Assembly: GCF_900168025.1 (NCBI RefSeq)
Contig: NZ_FUYN01000001.1
Span: 1-64,000 of the forward strand
Direction of reading: 5' to 3'
From: Acetoanaerobium noterae
Lineage (GTDB): Bacteria; Bacillota; Clostridia; Peptostreptococcales; Filifactoraceae
DNA: 64,000 bases
Position numbers and translations under genes: made by a program. The notes below the pieces were generated by a model. That model was given only the letters and a program-made list of their open reading frames with translations. It ran no database searches and was not told the origin of the DNA. Positions 7,991-16,712 of this stretch are shown here, in pieces (the stretch's first letter is position 1; each line of letters opens with the position of its first letter).

Positions 7991-9025
7991 TTAATCATAT
8001 GAATATAGGTCATGATTTACTTTTGATGTATAGTATAGGTTCATAGTTGAAGAAGCGTTATATAGCGATGTAATGATGTATGACCTTATGTCTTTAACTT
8101 GAGTAGTGTTTTTTGACAGGCAATCAATTACAAATTCTATATGCATATGATTTAGTTTTAAGAATCTAGACTTTATAATGCTAGCTGATGTATCACATCC
8201 ATTAACTCTAAATTTTTCTTTGGTTGAACAAACAATATCTAAAATTATTTGTACAATTTCAGCAACTAACTCTGGATTGCTATTATTCATTAATAAATCA
8301 AAATCGATATTCTGTTTGACAATTTTTTCATACTTTCTGTATTCTTGATCTGAAATTTCTTTATCATTTAGACTTCGTTTATTTAACTCTTTATCATCAT
8401 TCAATCCTTCACTTTCTTCTTCATTTTTTTCTTCTTCACTATTTTTATGATAGATAGAAGGATTAATATATATTTTATCTATATCGTTATCTATATATTT
8501 ATTAAGTGTCGTAATGTTTCCGGTTCTAGACTCGGAGCTTTTACGGTTTAAATCATTATTTGCTAGTGATTCGTAATTATTACGGTTCATTGATATATCA
8601 ATAATTGCATTATCTTCTATATTTTCTAACTCATTAAAATCTAATATGTCCTCATCTTGATTTTCTTTAATAATTTTTTCTATATCTGGATAAGTGAGGT
8701 ATATTAGATTAGGTCTTCCTTTTCCCTGCCTAACTTCTATAAGCAAGTTGTATTCTTTTAATTCATTTATAGCTTTGGTTATTGTTTTATCTGAGCTTCT
8801 TAATGTCTTTTCCATTTCCTCACGCTTCATAATTAGATATACATTGCCTTCTTTGTCAAACCATCTATTTTTTATAGATAGCTCATGTCTACTTTTTAAA
8901 AGAGAATATAGAATAATTGCTTTATCAGATATTTTGGGAAAATCTTCTAAAAAGAAAAAACTCGGCAGCTGATGAAATGAATTGTTGTATATATCATTAA
9001 CTGAAAATTTCTTTTGACTGTACAT
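7991..9025 (-). CDS. RepA_N-family replication initiator
   Basis: 344 residues. The N-terminal 120 residues match the RepA_N winged-helix domain: a SFHQLPSFFFLEDFPKISDKA opening split by the usual YSLLKSRHELS and NRWFDKEGNVYLIMKREEM blocks, then a recognition-helix-like SDKTITKAINELKEYNLL. The middle is low-complexity and acidic (repeated Glu/Asn). A C-terminal domain follows near residues 230-340. RepA_N proteins initiate replication of theta plasmids and of integrative elements in Firmicutes. GGAGG lies six bases before the ATG. With the recombinase remnant and the tRNA scar, it marks this region as a former autonomously replicating integrative element. Confidence 0.85.
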   Translation of the reverse strand: MYSQKKFSVNDIYNNSFHQLPSFFFLEDFPKISDKAIILYSLLKSRHELSIKNRWFDKEGNVYLIMKREEMEKTLRSSDKTITKAINELKEYNLLIEVRQGKGRPNLIYLTYPDIEKIIKENQDEDILDFNELENIEDNAIIDISMNRNNYESLANNDLNRKSSESRTGNITTLNKYIDNDIDKIYINPSIYHKNSEEEKNEEESEGLNDDKELNKRSLNDKEISDQEYRKYEKIVKQNIDFDLLMNNSNPELVAEIVQIILDIVCSTKEKFRVNGCDTSASIIKSRFLKLNHMHIEFVIDCLSKNTTQVKDIRSYIITSLYNASSTMNLYYTSKVNHDLYSYD

Positions 9026-9094
9026 TTTCTTCCTCCATTTCTTTAATAAATTTTGATTTGATATCTCTATATTCTTTTAATTTATTTCAACAAA

Positions 9095-9122
9095 AAAAGT
9101 GATACAGATTTTGTATCACTCT
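9095..9122 (-). terminator. intrinsic terminator of the RloAB operon
   Basis: GTGATACA and TGTATCAC pair around a five-base loop (9099-9119). On the minus strand seven T residues follow, placing it just after the RloB stop. Confidence 0.85.
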
Positions 9123-9175
9123 TGACTTTGGATTATTCAATTATATTTATGTTTGAAATTTATCATTTCCATTGT

Positions 9176-9832
9176 TTAAACCAATCCACAGTCATTTAAA
9201 ACTCTTTCAATTATTTCCCATATTGCTAATGATGGATTTTCATTATAATATTCATAACCTTTATATTTTTGTAGTATATATCCATTTTCTAAATTTCTTT
9301 TCATAATCATCTTTGAACGTTTAACCGCATCAATTACATTTTGCAATGACGTTTTTCCTAGAATTCTCTTAAAATTATTCTCATGTTTATAATCATCCAT
9401 CTTTTGGAAAGTTTCGCAGAATCCACGATTAATATATTGTAAGTAATGCTTTCTATGAGCTAATGCTCCATTACAATCTGTTTTATGAAGCACAATCCAT
9501 AAATCAAAAGTCAAGTTAGAATACCCAAATTTATAATTTATTTGCTTTCCTATTTTTTTCGCTTCACTCATTCTATCAATAGTTTCTTTGAATTCTCTTA
9601 CATGAGTTTCATCATTACTTTCATAATCTGATATATGATATATTTCAGTTTTCCCAGTTAGAACAATTGATTTAGCCCTTCTTAGTGGATTTTTTTGAAC
9701 TGGACAATCAAATGAAACTTTAATTTTCGATTCAGGTGTTTGGTTAATTAAATTTTGAAGCCATTTTAAATACCATTGTTCTGTTTCTCCTTCTACACTA
9801 AAATAATACTTTTTTGTGTGCTTTAACCTCAC
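9176..9832 (-). CDS. rloB: RloB-like TOPRIM-type nuclease
   Basis: 218 residues. The N-terminus carries the RloB signature YYFSVEGETEQWYLKWL, with the conserved Glu of EGxTE, and an acidic patch around residue 68 (HISDYESND). A FDLWIVLH motif follows near residue 110. This is the family named after R-linked ORF B in Campylobacter restriction loci, considered TOPRIM-like. The start is a GTG five bases after the stop of the upstream ATPase gene, with the ribosome site inside that gene's end, so translation is coupled. I infer it is the effector nuclease of a two-gene defence module whose sensor is the ATPase. Confidence 0.8.
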   Translation of the reverse strand: MRLKHTKKYYFSVEGETEQWYLKWLQNLINQTPESKIKVSFDCPVQKNPLRRAKSIVLTGKTEIYHISDYESNDETHVREFKETIDRMSEAKKIGKQINYKFGYSNLTFDLWIVLHKTDCNGALAHRKHYLQYINRGFCETFQKMDDYKHENNFKRILGKTSLQNVIDAVKRSKMIMKRNLENGYILQKYKGYEYYNENPSLAIWEIIERVLNDCGLV

Positions 9833-9837
9833 TTTTT

Positions 9838-11166
9838 CTACACCTCTCTTTCTCTCGAGATTAGCTCCTCGAAGACTGGTGTAAAATCAATATCTTTAAT
9901 TGCACCATATTGACTTATAAAATAATTTTTCATATAGTCTTCATGCTTTCTAACGCCCTTTTCACCTGTAGTTCCAAAATCTGACAAAGAATACAATACA
10001 CTATTATTACTGTCATCATCTCTCTCTACAAACTTAATTTCATCTCTTCTAAAAATGTTAGAATTTAAAAATATAGGATTATGAGTATTGAAAATAAGCT
10101 GCGCATGTTTTAAGTTAATCTCATCATTATGGAATATATTTATAATGCTCATCAGTGCCATTGGATGTATTGATGCATCAAATTCATCAACAACTAATGT
10201 CCCACCTGTTAAAATCGCTCTTATTACTAATGGAAACATATTAACAAACCTTATAGTCCCATAAGACTCAAATATTTCTGCAGCAACAATTGCATTTTTT
10301 TTATTTTTTATATTTTCAAATATTGAAAAAAGTTTAGCGTCTGCCTCATCCTCACTTATGACATATCCTAAAGCATTAGAATTAATTCCAAATAACTTTG
10401 CAGCATTATTCGTCGTTTTTTCAATATATACTGTTTGTTTTTGTGGATTTACAAATCTTTCAATAAGTTGTATTGAATCCGCCCTATAAATAACCATGAA
10501 CTTATTTGAAAACCAATTTGATATCAGTTTAACAAAACTTTGACTAATTATTAGTTTAAAACCATTCATTAAAAATAGTTCTTCATCATTCAAACTATTC
10601 TTTGCTATCTCTACAATGCTTTTTTCATTTTTTTTGATGTTGTCAGCTATAAATTCATTGATAACTTTAAAATCTCCGAAAAATAAATTTTTATCTCTAA
10701 CAAAAATTTTTTCATTATTTACATGAAGCTCTTCATGTAAAACTTTTCTATTGTAGTCATTATCCAAAAAACAACCTAAATCTAGACTTACCTCATAATA
10801 GATTAAAAAATCATTTTCGATAAATTCTATAGTAAATGTTACTGGTTCAGAACAACTTGTAGCATTGTTTGGTATCAGTTCCAAAGCACTTGATGCTTGA
10901 TTTGGGGAAGTTTGATCTTCTGAATTCCGAATGTTTCCTCTGAGTACAATAGCTCTAAAAGTATCCATAGCTCCAATAATATTGGTTTTCCCAGATGCAT
11001 TAGGTCCATATATTACTGAAGAACACAACCCTTTTATACTCTTTCCTTTTATCTTTTGAATAAGCAAGCTATAATCTAATCCAGTCTGTTTAGGTGCAGC
11101 AGTCATAGATAGAGCTGCCTCCTCTACAAAAGACTTATAATTTTTTGTTTTAAATTGTAAAATCAT
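9838..11166 (-). CDS. rloA: RloA-like AAA ATPase (AAA15/AAA_21 type)
   Basis: About 442 residues from an ATG at 11166, chosen because GGAG lies nine bases upstream; an in-frame ATG at 11205 has no such site. The protein opens like other SMC/OLD-related ATPases (ILQFKTKNYKSFVEEAALSM), has Walker A GPNASGKT near residue 55, and a Walker B/signature region LVVDEFDASIHPMAL followed by a switch His in IFNTHNPIFL. COG1106-type ATPases of this layout pair with a nuclease in RloAB and, with a different partner, in PARIS. The RloB-like gene follows immediately. The pair sits next to the attachment scar, a usual place for element-borne defence genes. Confidence 0.82.
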   Translation of the reverse strand: MILQFKTKNYKSFVEEAALSMTAAPKQTGLDYSLLIQKIKGKSIKGLCSSVIYGPNASGKTNIIGAMDTFRAIVLRGNIRNSEDQTSPNQASSALELIPNNATSCSEPVTFTIEFIENDFLIYYEVSLDLGCFLDNDYNRKVLHEELHVNNEKIFVRDKNLFFGDFKVINEFIADNIKKNEKSIVEIAKNSLNDEELFLMNGFKLIISQSFVKLISNWFSNKFMVIYRADSIQLIERFVNPQKQTVYIEKTTNNAAKLFGINSNALGYVISEDEADAKLFSIFENIKNKKNAIVAAEIFESYGTIRFVNMFPLVIRAILTGGTLVVDEFDASIHPMALMSIINIFHNDEINLKHAQLIFNTHNPIFLNSNIFRRDEIKFVERDDDSNNSVLYSLSDFGTTGEKGVRKHEDYMKNYFISQYGAIKDIDFTPVFEELISREREV

Positions 11167-11351
11167 ATTCAGCATCTCCATTCTGCAATTTTTATGCAAA
11201 ATCACTCTTTCATTATATTCAATATTTGAATATAAGTCAATTTTCAGCTTTCATTTGCATAAATACAGCAAAATCGTTATCAAAGAATACAATTCAAATC
11301 ATTATCACGCTACTTATATTATTTGCTAATTATTATGACTTTTGTCTTAAC

Positions 11352-11385
11352 AAAAAAAGACTAGCAAAATATAGTCTTTTTTTTT
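11352..11385. terminator. bidirectional intrinsic terminator
   Basis: AAAAAAAGACTA at 11352 pairs with TAGTCTTTTTTTTT at 11372, giving T-runs on both strands. It lies between the RloAB promoter region and the attachment scar. Confidence 0.75.
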
Positions 11386-11615
11386 ATCACAATTAGGTAA
11401 CATTTCTAAAATTGTATTTTGTACACTAAATCTCAAATTAAATTAGTTCTCTTAAAGTTCTCTCATTTTATTCTTAAACGCGTTTTTCAAGAAAAACCTA
11501 CAACATTTTATATTCCTCAACAAAATAGTTATACAGTATGAAAACACTTAATTACATGTCTTTTATATTCAGTTAAAATCTATTAAAGTTTTATATACTC
11601 CACTGGGAAGAAACA

Positions 11616-11671
11616 ACTCAAAATCCGCCATAGGTGACTATGTGGGGGTTCAAATCCCTTCACCCGCACCA
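11616..11671 (+). tRNA. 3' half of a tRNA-Leu(CAA), probable attR scar (not a functional tRNA)
   Basis: The sequence begins in an anticodon loop (CTCAAAA, anticodon CAA), continues with the 3' anticodon stem TCCGC, a long variable arm (CATAG-GTGA-CTATG), a T arm with TTCAAAT, and an acceptor strand ending CACCCGC-A-CCA. The long variable arm and CAA anticodon indicate tRNA-Leu. The 5' half is absent: the five bases before the loop (AACAA) cannot pair with TCCGC. A 3' tRNA half starting at the anticodon loop is the typical scar left when an element integrates into a tRNA gene. The orientation puts the element, and the restored tRNA, to the left. Confidence 0.75.
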
Positions 11672-11856
11672 CTTTCCTTATTTTTATCTCTCCTGTCATA
11701 TCCCCAAATATTTTTAAACTATTAGGAATTAACTTTCAATATACAAATCTATAACTATTTTTTTATAATCTAGTTTTTCTTCTTATGATAAAAAATAAAA
11801 ATCACATAAAAAGTTTAGACTTTTCCTTATCCTATTTTGCACATAATCTATGACTA

Positions 11857-11890
11857 CAAAAAACCTGTTTGGATATCAAACAGGTTTTTA
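11857..11890 (-). terminator. intrinsic terminator of the NlpC/P60 gene
   Basis: AAAAACCTGTTTG and CAAACAGGTTTTTA pair around GATAT, with T-runs on both strands. It lies about 60 bases past the stop of the minus-strand hydrolase gene. Confidence 0.88.
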
Positions 11891-11948
11891 ATAATTATTT
11901 ATAAAATTTTATCTAATGGCTTGAAATACTAAATATTTAATAATATAT

Positions 11949-12827
11949 CTATTTTAAAATTCTTGATGCTGTGATGTATCTATTTGAGTAATATCCTTGA
12001 CTCAAACTATCTATACTTACCCCATCACCTGATGATGAAGCATGAATGAAGTTTCCATCTGATAAATATATCCCAACATGGGTGATGCTTCCAGGCTTTC
12101 CAAAAGTATTAAATGCAACTATATCACCAGACTTAAGGTCATTTTTTGAAACCGTCTCCCCTGCCCTAGCTTGATCTTTTGATACTCTAGGAAGTGTAAT
12201 TCCAAGGGCATTTTTGTACGTATATTGGATAAAGCTTGAGCAATCAAAACTGTTGGGGCCATTTGAACCATAACTATAGGGAGTTCCAATCAGTGAGTTT
12301 GCCATGATTAAAAGCTTTTCAGCATCATTTCTCTGACCTGCTCTTGATACTAAGGCCTTAAATTCATCTTCAGTAGCTATAAACTTTGAAAAAACATAAC
12401 CTGTATTACCTTCAAATAATACTTTCGACCATTCTCCATTTTTTTCAAGTACTAAAACTCTATCAGAGTTATTCACTACACTAAGAGCTTTACTTTCAAT
12501 ATTTGGGCGTAATCTAAGATTAACTCCATCATTAGTTACTATCCCTTCATATGTTTTTTTGATATTTAACTCATTTTTATTTACATACCCTTCCACTCCA
12601 AGTTGAGTTTTAACTTTTACCCAATTACCTTCTTCTTCCAATACAAAAAGTTCTTGTCCTTGTATCGCTTTTGATACTAAAGCGGAATCTTCATTTGCCT
12701 GTGTTCTTACAAATACTAGATTTGATTTTACTTCTGCTTTATTATAAGTATTGGCATATGATGCAATTGGAATAGAAAAAATCATTCCTAAAACCATTGC
12801 ACTTGCTAAAATAGTATTTTTTTTCAT
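11949..12827 (-). CDS. secreted SH3-domain NlpC/P60 peptidoglycan endopeptidase
   Basis: 292 residues with a Sec signal peptide (MKKNTILASAMVLGM, cleavage near residue 25). Two bacterial SH3 repeats follow, near 30-90 and 95-155 (VKTQLGVEGYV; LRLRPN and EGNTGYV). The C-terminal NlpC/P60 domain begins near 165 (AEKLLIMANSLIGTPYSYG), with catalytic Cys in SFDCSSFIQY, His in ITHVGIYL and a third polar residue (NFIHAS). Such enzymes cut within the peptide stems of cell-wall peptidoglycan outside the membrane. AGGAGG precedes the ATG. A second protein of the same type lies at 60956-61870. Confidence 0.92.
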   Translation of the reverse strand: MKKNTILASAMVLGMIFSIPIASYANTYNKAEVKSNLVFVRTQANEDSALVSKAIQGQELFVLEEEGNWVKVKTQLGVEGYVNKNELNIKKTYEGIVTNDGVNLRLRPNIESKALSVVNNSDRVLVLEKNGEWSKVLFEGNTGYVFSKFIATEDEFKALVSRAGQRNDAEKLLIMANSLIGTPYSYGSNGPNSFDCSSFIQYTYKNALGITLPRVSKDQARAGETVSKNDLKSGDIVAFNTFGKPGSITHVGIYLSDGNFIHASSSGDGVSIDSLSQGYYSNRYITASRILK

Positions 12828-13165
12828 TTCGTCCTCCTAAAGAAATATTAATTGTCTAATAAAACGTCATTGATTTGACTATTTAATCTTAATAAATGTT
12901 TATGGAGATTTTGTGAAGAAATGAAAAAAATTACAAAAAAGTTAAAATCCATTTTTTTAAATAAATAAATTTTTAAGATATTTATAGTTAAACTATAATT
13001 GAATTTATTTAAGGTTACTTATGTAAACTTCTAAGTATTAGGAGGTCAATTCACATACTATATTAATCCAAACTCAAATAAAAAACTCCTTAATTGAAAA
13101 GGTTTCATACCCATTCATAAATTATTAAGGAGTTTTTATATAAATACCAAAATTCTTATGTTTTT
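12828..13165. other. 338-bp intergenic region
   Basis: It contains the promoter side of the NlpC/P60 gene and, at 13081-13138, the aspartokinase terminator. I see no additional gene. Confidence 0.6.
13081..13138 (-). terminator. terminator of the aspartokinase gene
   Basis: AAAAACTCCTTAAT at 13081 pairs with ATTAAGGAGTTTTT near 13123-13136. The loop is about 28 bases, and T-runs follow on both strands. Confidence 0.75.
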
Positions 13166-14497
13166 TTAAATATTAGCTTGCTCGAAAGCATAATACACTG
13201 CGTTTACTGCGCTTTCAAAATCTTCATTTTCTATTCCTATAATTATATTAATCTCACTAGAACCCTGCGATATCATTCTCACGTTAATTTGCTGTTCTTT
13301 AAGGGCAGTAAATAATCTAGCAGATATTCCTCTTGTTCTTATCATGCCTTTACCAACTACTGCCATTAATGCCATGTTTGGATATACCTCTACAGAATCT
13401 GGGTTTAATTTAGTCCTTATCTCCTCGATAACCTTATCAAGTTTATTTCTGAGCTCTTCATCACTAATAATTAATGATACAGAATCTATGCCTGAAGGTA
13501 TATGTTCTACTGAAATATCATTATCTTCAATTATTGATAATAGCTTTCTTAAAAATCCTTTTTCCTCATTCATAAGCATTTTTTCAATTGCTATAACTGT
13601 AAAATCTTTTTTCCCTGCTATTCCTGTAATAGTTTTAGGATATTTAGGGCTTTCAAAATCACTTAGAATAAGAGTTCCTTCATCCATAGGGCTATTAGTA
13701 TTTCTTATCTGAATAGGAATTTTTGATTTTTTTACTGGAAATACAGCATCTTCATGAAGTACAGAAGCTCCCATGTAAGATAGCTCTCTAAGCTCTTTAT
13801 ATGTTATTTTTTCGATATGTCTTGGATGGTCAACTATTCTAGGATCTGCTTTTAAAAATCCCGATACATCAGTCCAATTTTCATACAAAGAAGCGTTAAC
13901 TCCATTTGCAACTAGTGAGCCCGAAAAGTCAGAGCCTCCCCTTGAAAATACTTTTACAATGCCTTTATCAGTAGCTCCATAAAATCCGGGAATAACAGCA
14001 TAATCATATTCCAGTGACATTTTATAAAGCCTTGACTGAGTTTCATCAAAGTTTAATTTGCCATCTTCAAGAAAAACTATGACCTCAGCTGCATCTACAA
14101 ACTTAAAGCCTAGATACGCAGCCAGCACAATTGCATTAAGATATTCTCCTCTACTTACTATGTAATCAAGGCTCTTATTCTGATAGACTGTATTTTTAAT
14201 TTCTTCACAATAACTTAATATATCTAAATCAAGTTCAAGCTCATTACATATTTGTATATATCTATCTTCAATTATTTTGAATGTCTCAATAAATTTCTCT
14301 TTATTTTCAATGCTGTTATAGCATTGAAATAGCAAATCAGTTATCTTTTCATCGTCCTTATATCTTTTGCCTGGTGCTGAAGGCACAATAAATTTTCTCT
14401 TTTTATTGGAAAAAACTATATCCTTCACTTTTTTAAACTGATTAGAATCAGCTAGCGAGCTTCCTCCAAATTTTGATACGACTATTTCACTCAACAA
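13166..14497 (-). CDS. lysC: aspartate kinase, monofunctional type III
   Basis: 443 residues, the length of type III aspartokinases. The N-terminal kinase domain shows VVSKFGGSSLA, the conserved FSRGGSDFSGSL substrate/nucleotide loop and WTDVSGFLKADPR. Two ACT domains follow after residue 300 (FTVIAIEKMLMNEEKGFL; MALMAVVGKGM), the site of allosteric feedback by lysine and/or threonine. It phosphorylates L-aspartate, the first step toward lysine, threonine and methionine. The start is TTG (14497, or the adjacent TTG 14494), with GGGGG just upstream. It is a single-gene unit; no lysine riboswitch or T-box is visible in the 120 bp before it. Confidence 0.92.
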   Translation of the reverse strand: MLSEIVVSKFGGSSLADSNQFKKVKDIVFSNKKRKFIVPSAPGKRYKDDEKITDLLFQCYNSIENKEKFIETFKIIEDRYIQICNELELDLDILSYCEEIKNTVYQNKSLDYIVSRGEYLNAIVLAAYLGFKFVDAAEVIVFLEDGKLNFDETQSRLYKMSLEYDYAVIPGFYGATDKGIVKVFSRGGSDFSGSLVANGVNASLYENWTDVSGFLKADPRIVDHPRHIEKITYKELRELSYMGASVLHEDAVFPVKKSKIPIQIRNTNSPMDEGTLILSDFESPKYPKTITGIAGKKDFTVIAIEKMLMNEEKGFLRKLLSIIEDNDISVEHIPSGIDSVSLIISDEELRNKLDKVIEEIRTKLNPDSVEVYPNMALMAVVGKGMIRTRGISARLFTALKEQQINVRMISQGSSEINIIIGIENEDFESAVNAVYYAFEQANI

Positions 14498-14619
14498 TGT
14501 TTCCCCCTTAAATCAATTTGTCTTCACTGTACAAACAGATGTTTTTAATATAAAGATTTAATGATTTTATAGCTTTTTAGTGGGGTTGTCAAGGATAAAA
14601 GATTATTTTTATTTATGAA

Positions 14620-15498
14620 TTAAATTTTCTTCCAATACATTTTGCTGCCAGAAAATTCATATGTCAGTAAATTTTCATCAGACATATATGATAAGTACGA
14701 CCGTAATGTACTTCCTACTAGTATATATTGGTTAGCATCCATTTTTAATGAATATACAGAAAATATATGCTGAAGAATATCTTCAAATAATCGTGGATTT
14801 TCACAAAACAGCAAAATATGATTAACAATTTCTTCTATCTTATTTCTATTAGCTTTTATCAAGCTCTTAATATTTTTCGTAGGCTCACAGTGAGATGGTA
14901 CGTAAATATCAGCCTCTAATCCATCTAGCATATTGAGAGTTTCTATATATGCTTTAATATCATATATAAAAAATATGTGATACTTATTTATTATTTCCTC
15001 TGAAAAAAGACTATCTCCTAAAAAAGCTACTTTATCGTCAGTTATAATACCAATCATATCAAAAAAATGCCCTGGAAGCTTAATATAAGATAAGCCTATG
15101 ATTCCAGCTGTTTCTATATCAGAGGTTGGATTGCTTGCTTCTGCCATTATAAATTTATTTCTGATAGCTTTAAATGGATATCCTCCATACAAAAATGATG
15201 GTTCTAAAACTGGATGCTTAGTAAATGAATTTTCCATACTTGTAGATATGATTTCGCAGTCGTGTCTTGCCTGAAGCATTTTATTGCCCCCAACATGATC
15301 TGCATTTGAATGAGTATTTATTATTCCTTTCAAGGTCCAATTATTTTCTTTAATATGCTTGTCAATTTTTCTAGCTGCATCTTTGTCATTACCACTGTCA
15401 ATCAAATATATCTCTTTATCATTTATTTTAAATAATCCTACCTTTGAAGGAGAGTTGATATAATAGGTTTTATTAGTTAATGAAATTAATTCATACAT
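14620..15498 (-). CDS. MBL-fold metallo-hydrolase-like protein
   Basis: 292 residues. The metallo-beta-lactamase fold is indicated by INTHSNADHVGGN near residue 60, KLPGHFFDMIG near 140, FLGDSLFS and PSHCEP. The usual HxHxDH metal motif reads HSNADH here, so the second His is Asn, while the first His and the Asp-His pair remain. A C-terminal extension of about 80 residues is helical. GGAGG precedes the ATG. It follows the ApbE gene after about 160 bp and may be read from the same strand as the electron-transfer cassette, but no functional link is shown. Substrate unknown. Confidence 0.8.
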   Translation of the reverse strand: MYELISLTNKTYYINSPSKVGLFKINDKEIYLIDSGNDKDAARKIDKHIKENNWTLKGIINTHSNADHVGGNKMLQARHDCEIISTSMENSFTKHPVLEPSFLYGGYPFKAIRNKFIMAEASNPTSDIETAGIIGLSYIKLPGHFFDMIGIITDDKVAFLGDSLFSEEIINKYHIFFIYDIKAYIETLNMLDGLEADIYVPSHCEPTKNIKSLIKANRNKIEEIVNHILLFCENPRLFEDILQHIFSVYSLKMDANQYILVGSTLRSYLSYMSDENLLTYEFSGSKMYWKKI

Positions 15499-15656
15499 GG
15501 TTCTACCTCCATAAAAAAAGATTAAATGATATTTTTACTATAATATCACTTAATCTTCTATTTATCTTCCATAAAAATATTTTTTTGCATAATTTATTAA
15601 TTATTTTAAAATAGAGTATCAACATTACATTTTTTGATAATTTTTATCAAAAACAA

Positions 15657-16709
15657 TTAGGGCTTTATTTGAAAGTTTTTAAATCCCTCTGAATATACAA
15701 TACTATTGTCTTTTAAAACCCACATTGCTTCTAATCCTTCTTTGGATTCAACTAGTTTTTTACCTTCTTCAAGAGGTAAATTAAATACAGCTGTAGAATA
15801 TGCATCAGCTATACCTGAATCTTTAGCAACTATACTCACTTGTCTAAAATATTCTGATGGAAATAACGTATTTGTATCTATAATATGGTGATATCTTTTT
15901 CCATCTACCATATAATATCTTTCATAGTCTCCACTTGACACTAGCGACATATCGCTTAAGTATAAAGTTCCTGTTATATCCTCGTCACTATCCTTGTTTG
16001 GATTTTGAATACCTACTCCCCAAGGCTTATTATTATCCTTAAGTCCAATTGCGCATACATTACCACCAACACTTATAACTCCGTTATCAAATCCATTTTT
16101 CTTAGCCTTCTCTACCACTTTTTGAGTTGCATAGCCTTTAGCTATTGCTCCTACATCAAGTTTCATATTTTTGTCAGGTAAATATACTGTAGAATTTATT
16201 TCATCTATAATGATTTCATTTATATCTGTGAACTTATTTGCGTTTTGTAAATCTATAAGCTTCGGAAGCTCTGCCTTTTCAGGTTCTTCAACTCCATTAT
16301 CCCTATATCTGCTCCAAATTCTAAGCACTGGTCCAAAAGCTATATTAACCTGTTTACCTGTTTCACTATACATCTCTTTAGAAAAATTAATTAAATCAAT
16401 TATTTCTTTATCAACTTCTACTGGTTTAATTCCAGCATTATCGTTAATTGTTTTGATATTGTTTACACCTTCAAAATCATCATAGATATTATATAACTGA
16501 TGATAATGCTCTAATTCATTATAAATAAATTCTGATTGCTTTTTAAATTCTTCTTCACTTTCAGAATAAGATATTATTTTAGTTACAGTATTAAATAAAA
16601 TCATAAATTCTGCACTATAGGATTGTTTTTTCGGTACACAGCCAGTAATTAATATTGAAAAAATAGTGAAGATCATAATGATCTTCACTATTTTGGTACT
16701 TCTTTGCAT
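15657..16709 (-). CDS. apbE: FAD:protein FMN transferase, lipoprotein (ApbE family)
   Basis: 350 residues. A lipoprotein signal ends in LITGC near residue 23. ApbE landmarks are visible: ITGCVP-type anchor, VDVGAIAKGYA-like stretch (KLDVGAIAKGYATQKV), the GGN loop (ISVGGNVCAIG), KPWGVGIQNP and the HHIIDTNT metal site, followed by DAYSTAVFNL. ApbE attaches FMN through a phosphoester bond to Thr/Ser of extracytosolic proteins, using FAD and Mg2+. It starts three bases after the stop of the tandem-repeat lipoprotein with a poor ribosome site, so translation is probably coupled. That lipoprotein is the obvious substrate. Confidence 0.93.
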   Translation of the reverse strand: MQRSTKIVKIIMIFTIFSILITGCVPKKQSYSAEFMILFNTVTKIISYSESEEEFKKQSEFIYNELEHYHQLYNIYDDFEGVNNIKTINDNAGIKPVEVDKEIIDLINFSKEMYSETGKQVNIAFGPVLRIWSRYRDNGVEEPEKAELPKLIDLQNANKFTDINEIIIDEINSTVYLPDKNMKLDVGAIAKGYATQKVVEKAKKNGFDNGVISVGGNVCAIGLKDNNKPWGVGIQNPNKDSDEDITGTLYLSDMSLVSSGDYERYYMVDGKRYHHIIDTNTLFPSEYFRQVSIVAKDSGIADAYSTAVFNLPLEEGKKLVESKEGLEAMWVLKDNSIVYSEGFKNFQIKP

Positions 16710-16712
16710 AGA

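Larger units (their letters stand above)
11167..11948. other. 782-bp stretch containing a terminator and the tRNA-derived attachment scar
   Basis: No protein gene is evident. It contains the upstream region of the RloAB operon, an inverted repeat with a long T-run (11352-11385), the tRNA-Leu 3' fragment (11616-11671), and the terminator of the NlpC/P60 gene (11857-11890). The A/T-rich remainder shows nothing I can interpret. Confidence 0.6.

Noticed and set aside
1-11600. Second copy of the tRNA-Leu 3' end as left attachment site inside the window
   Set aside because: I saw no matching TTCAAATCCC or CACCCGCACC elsewhere, so the left end must be outside.
14498-14620. Lysine riboswitch before the aspartokinase gene
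   Set aside because: The gap is about 120 bp and lacks the conserved riboswitch core.
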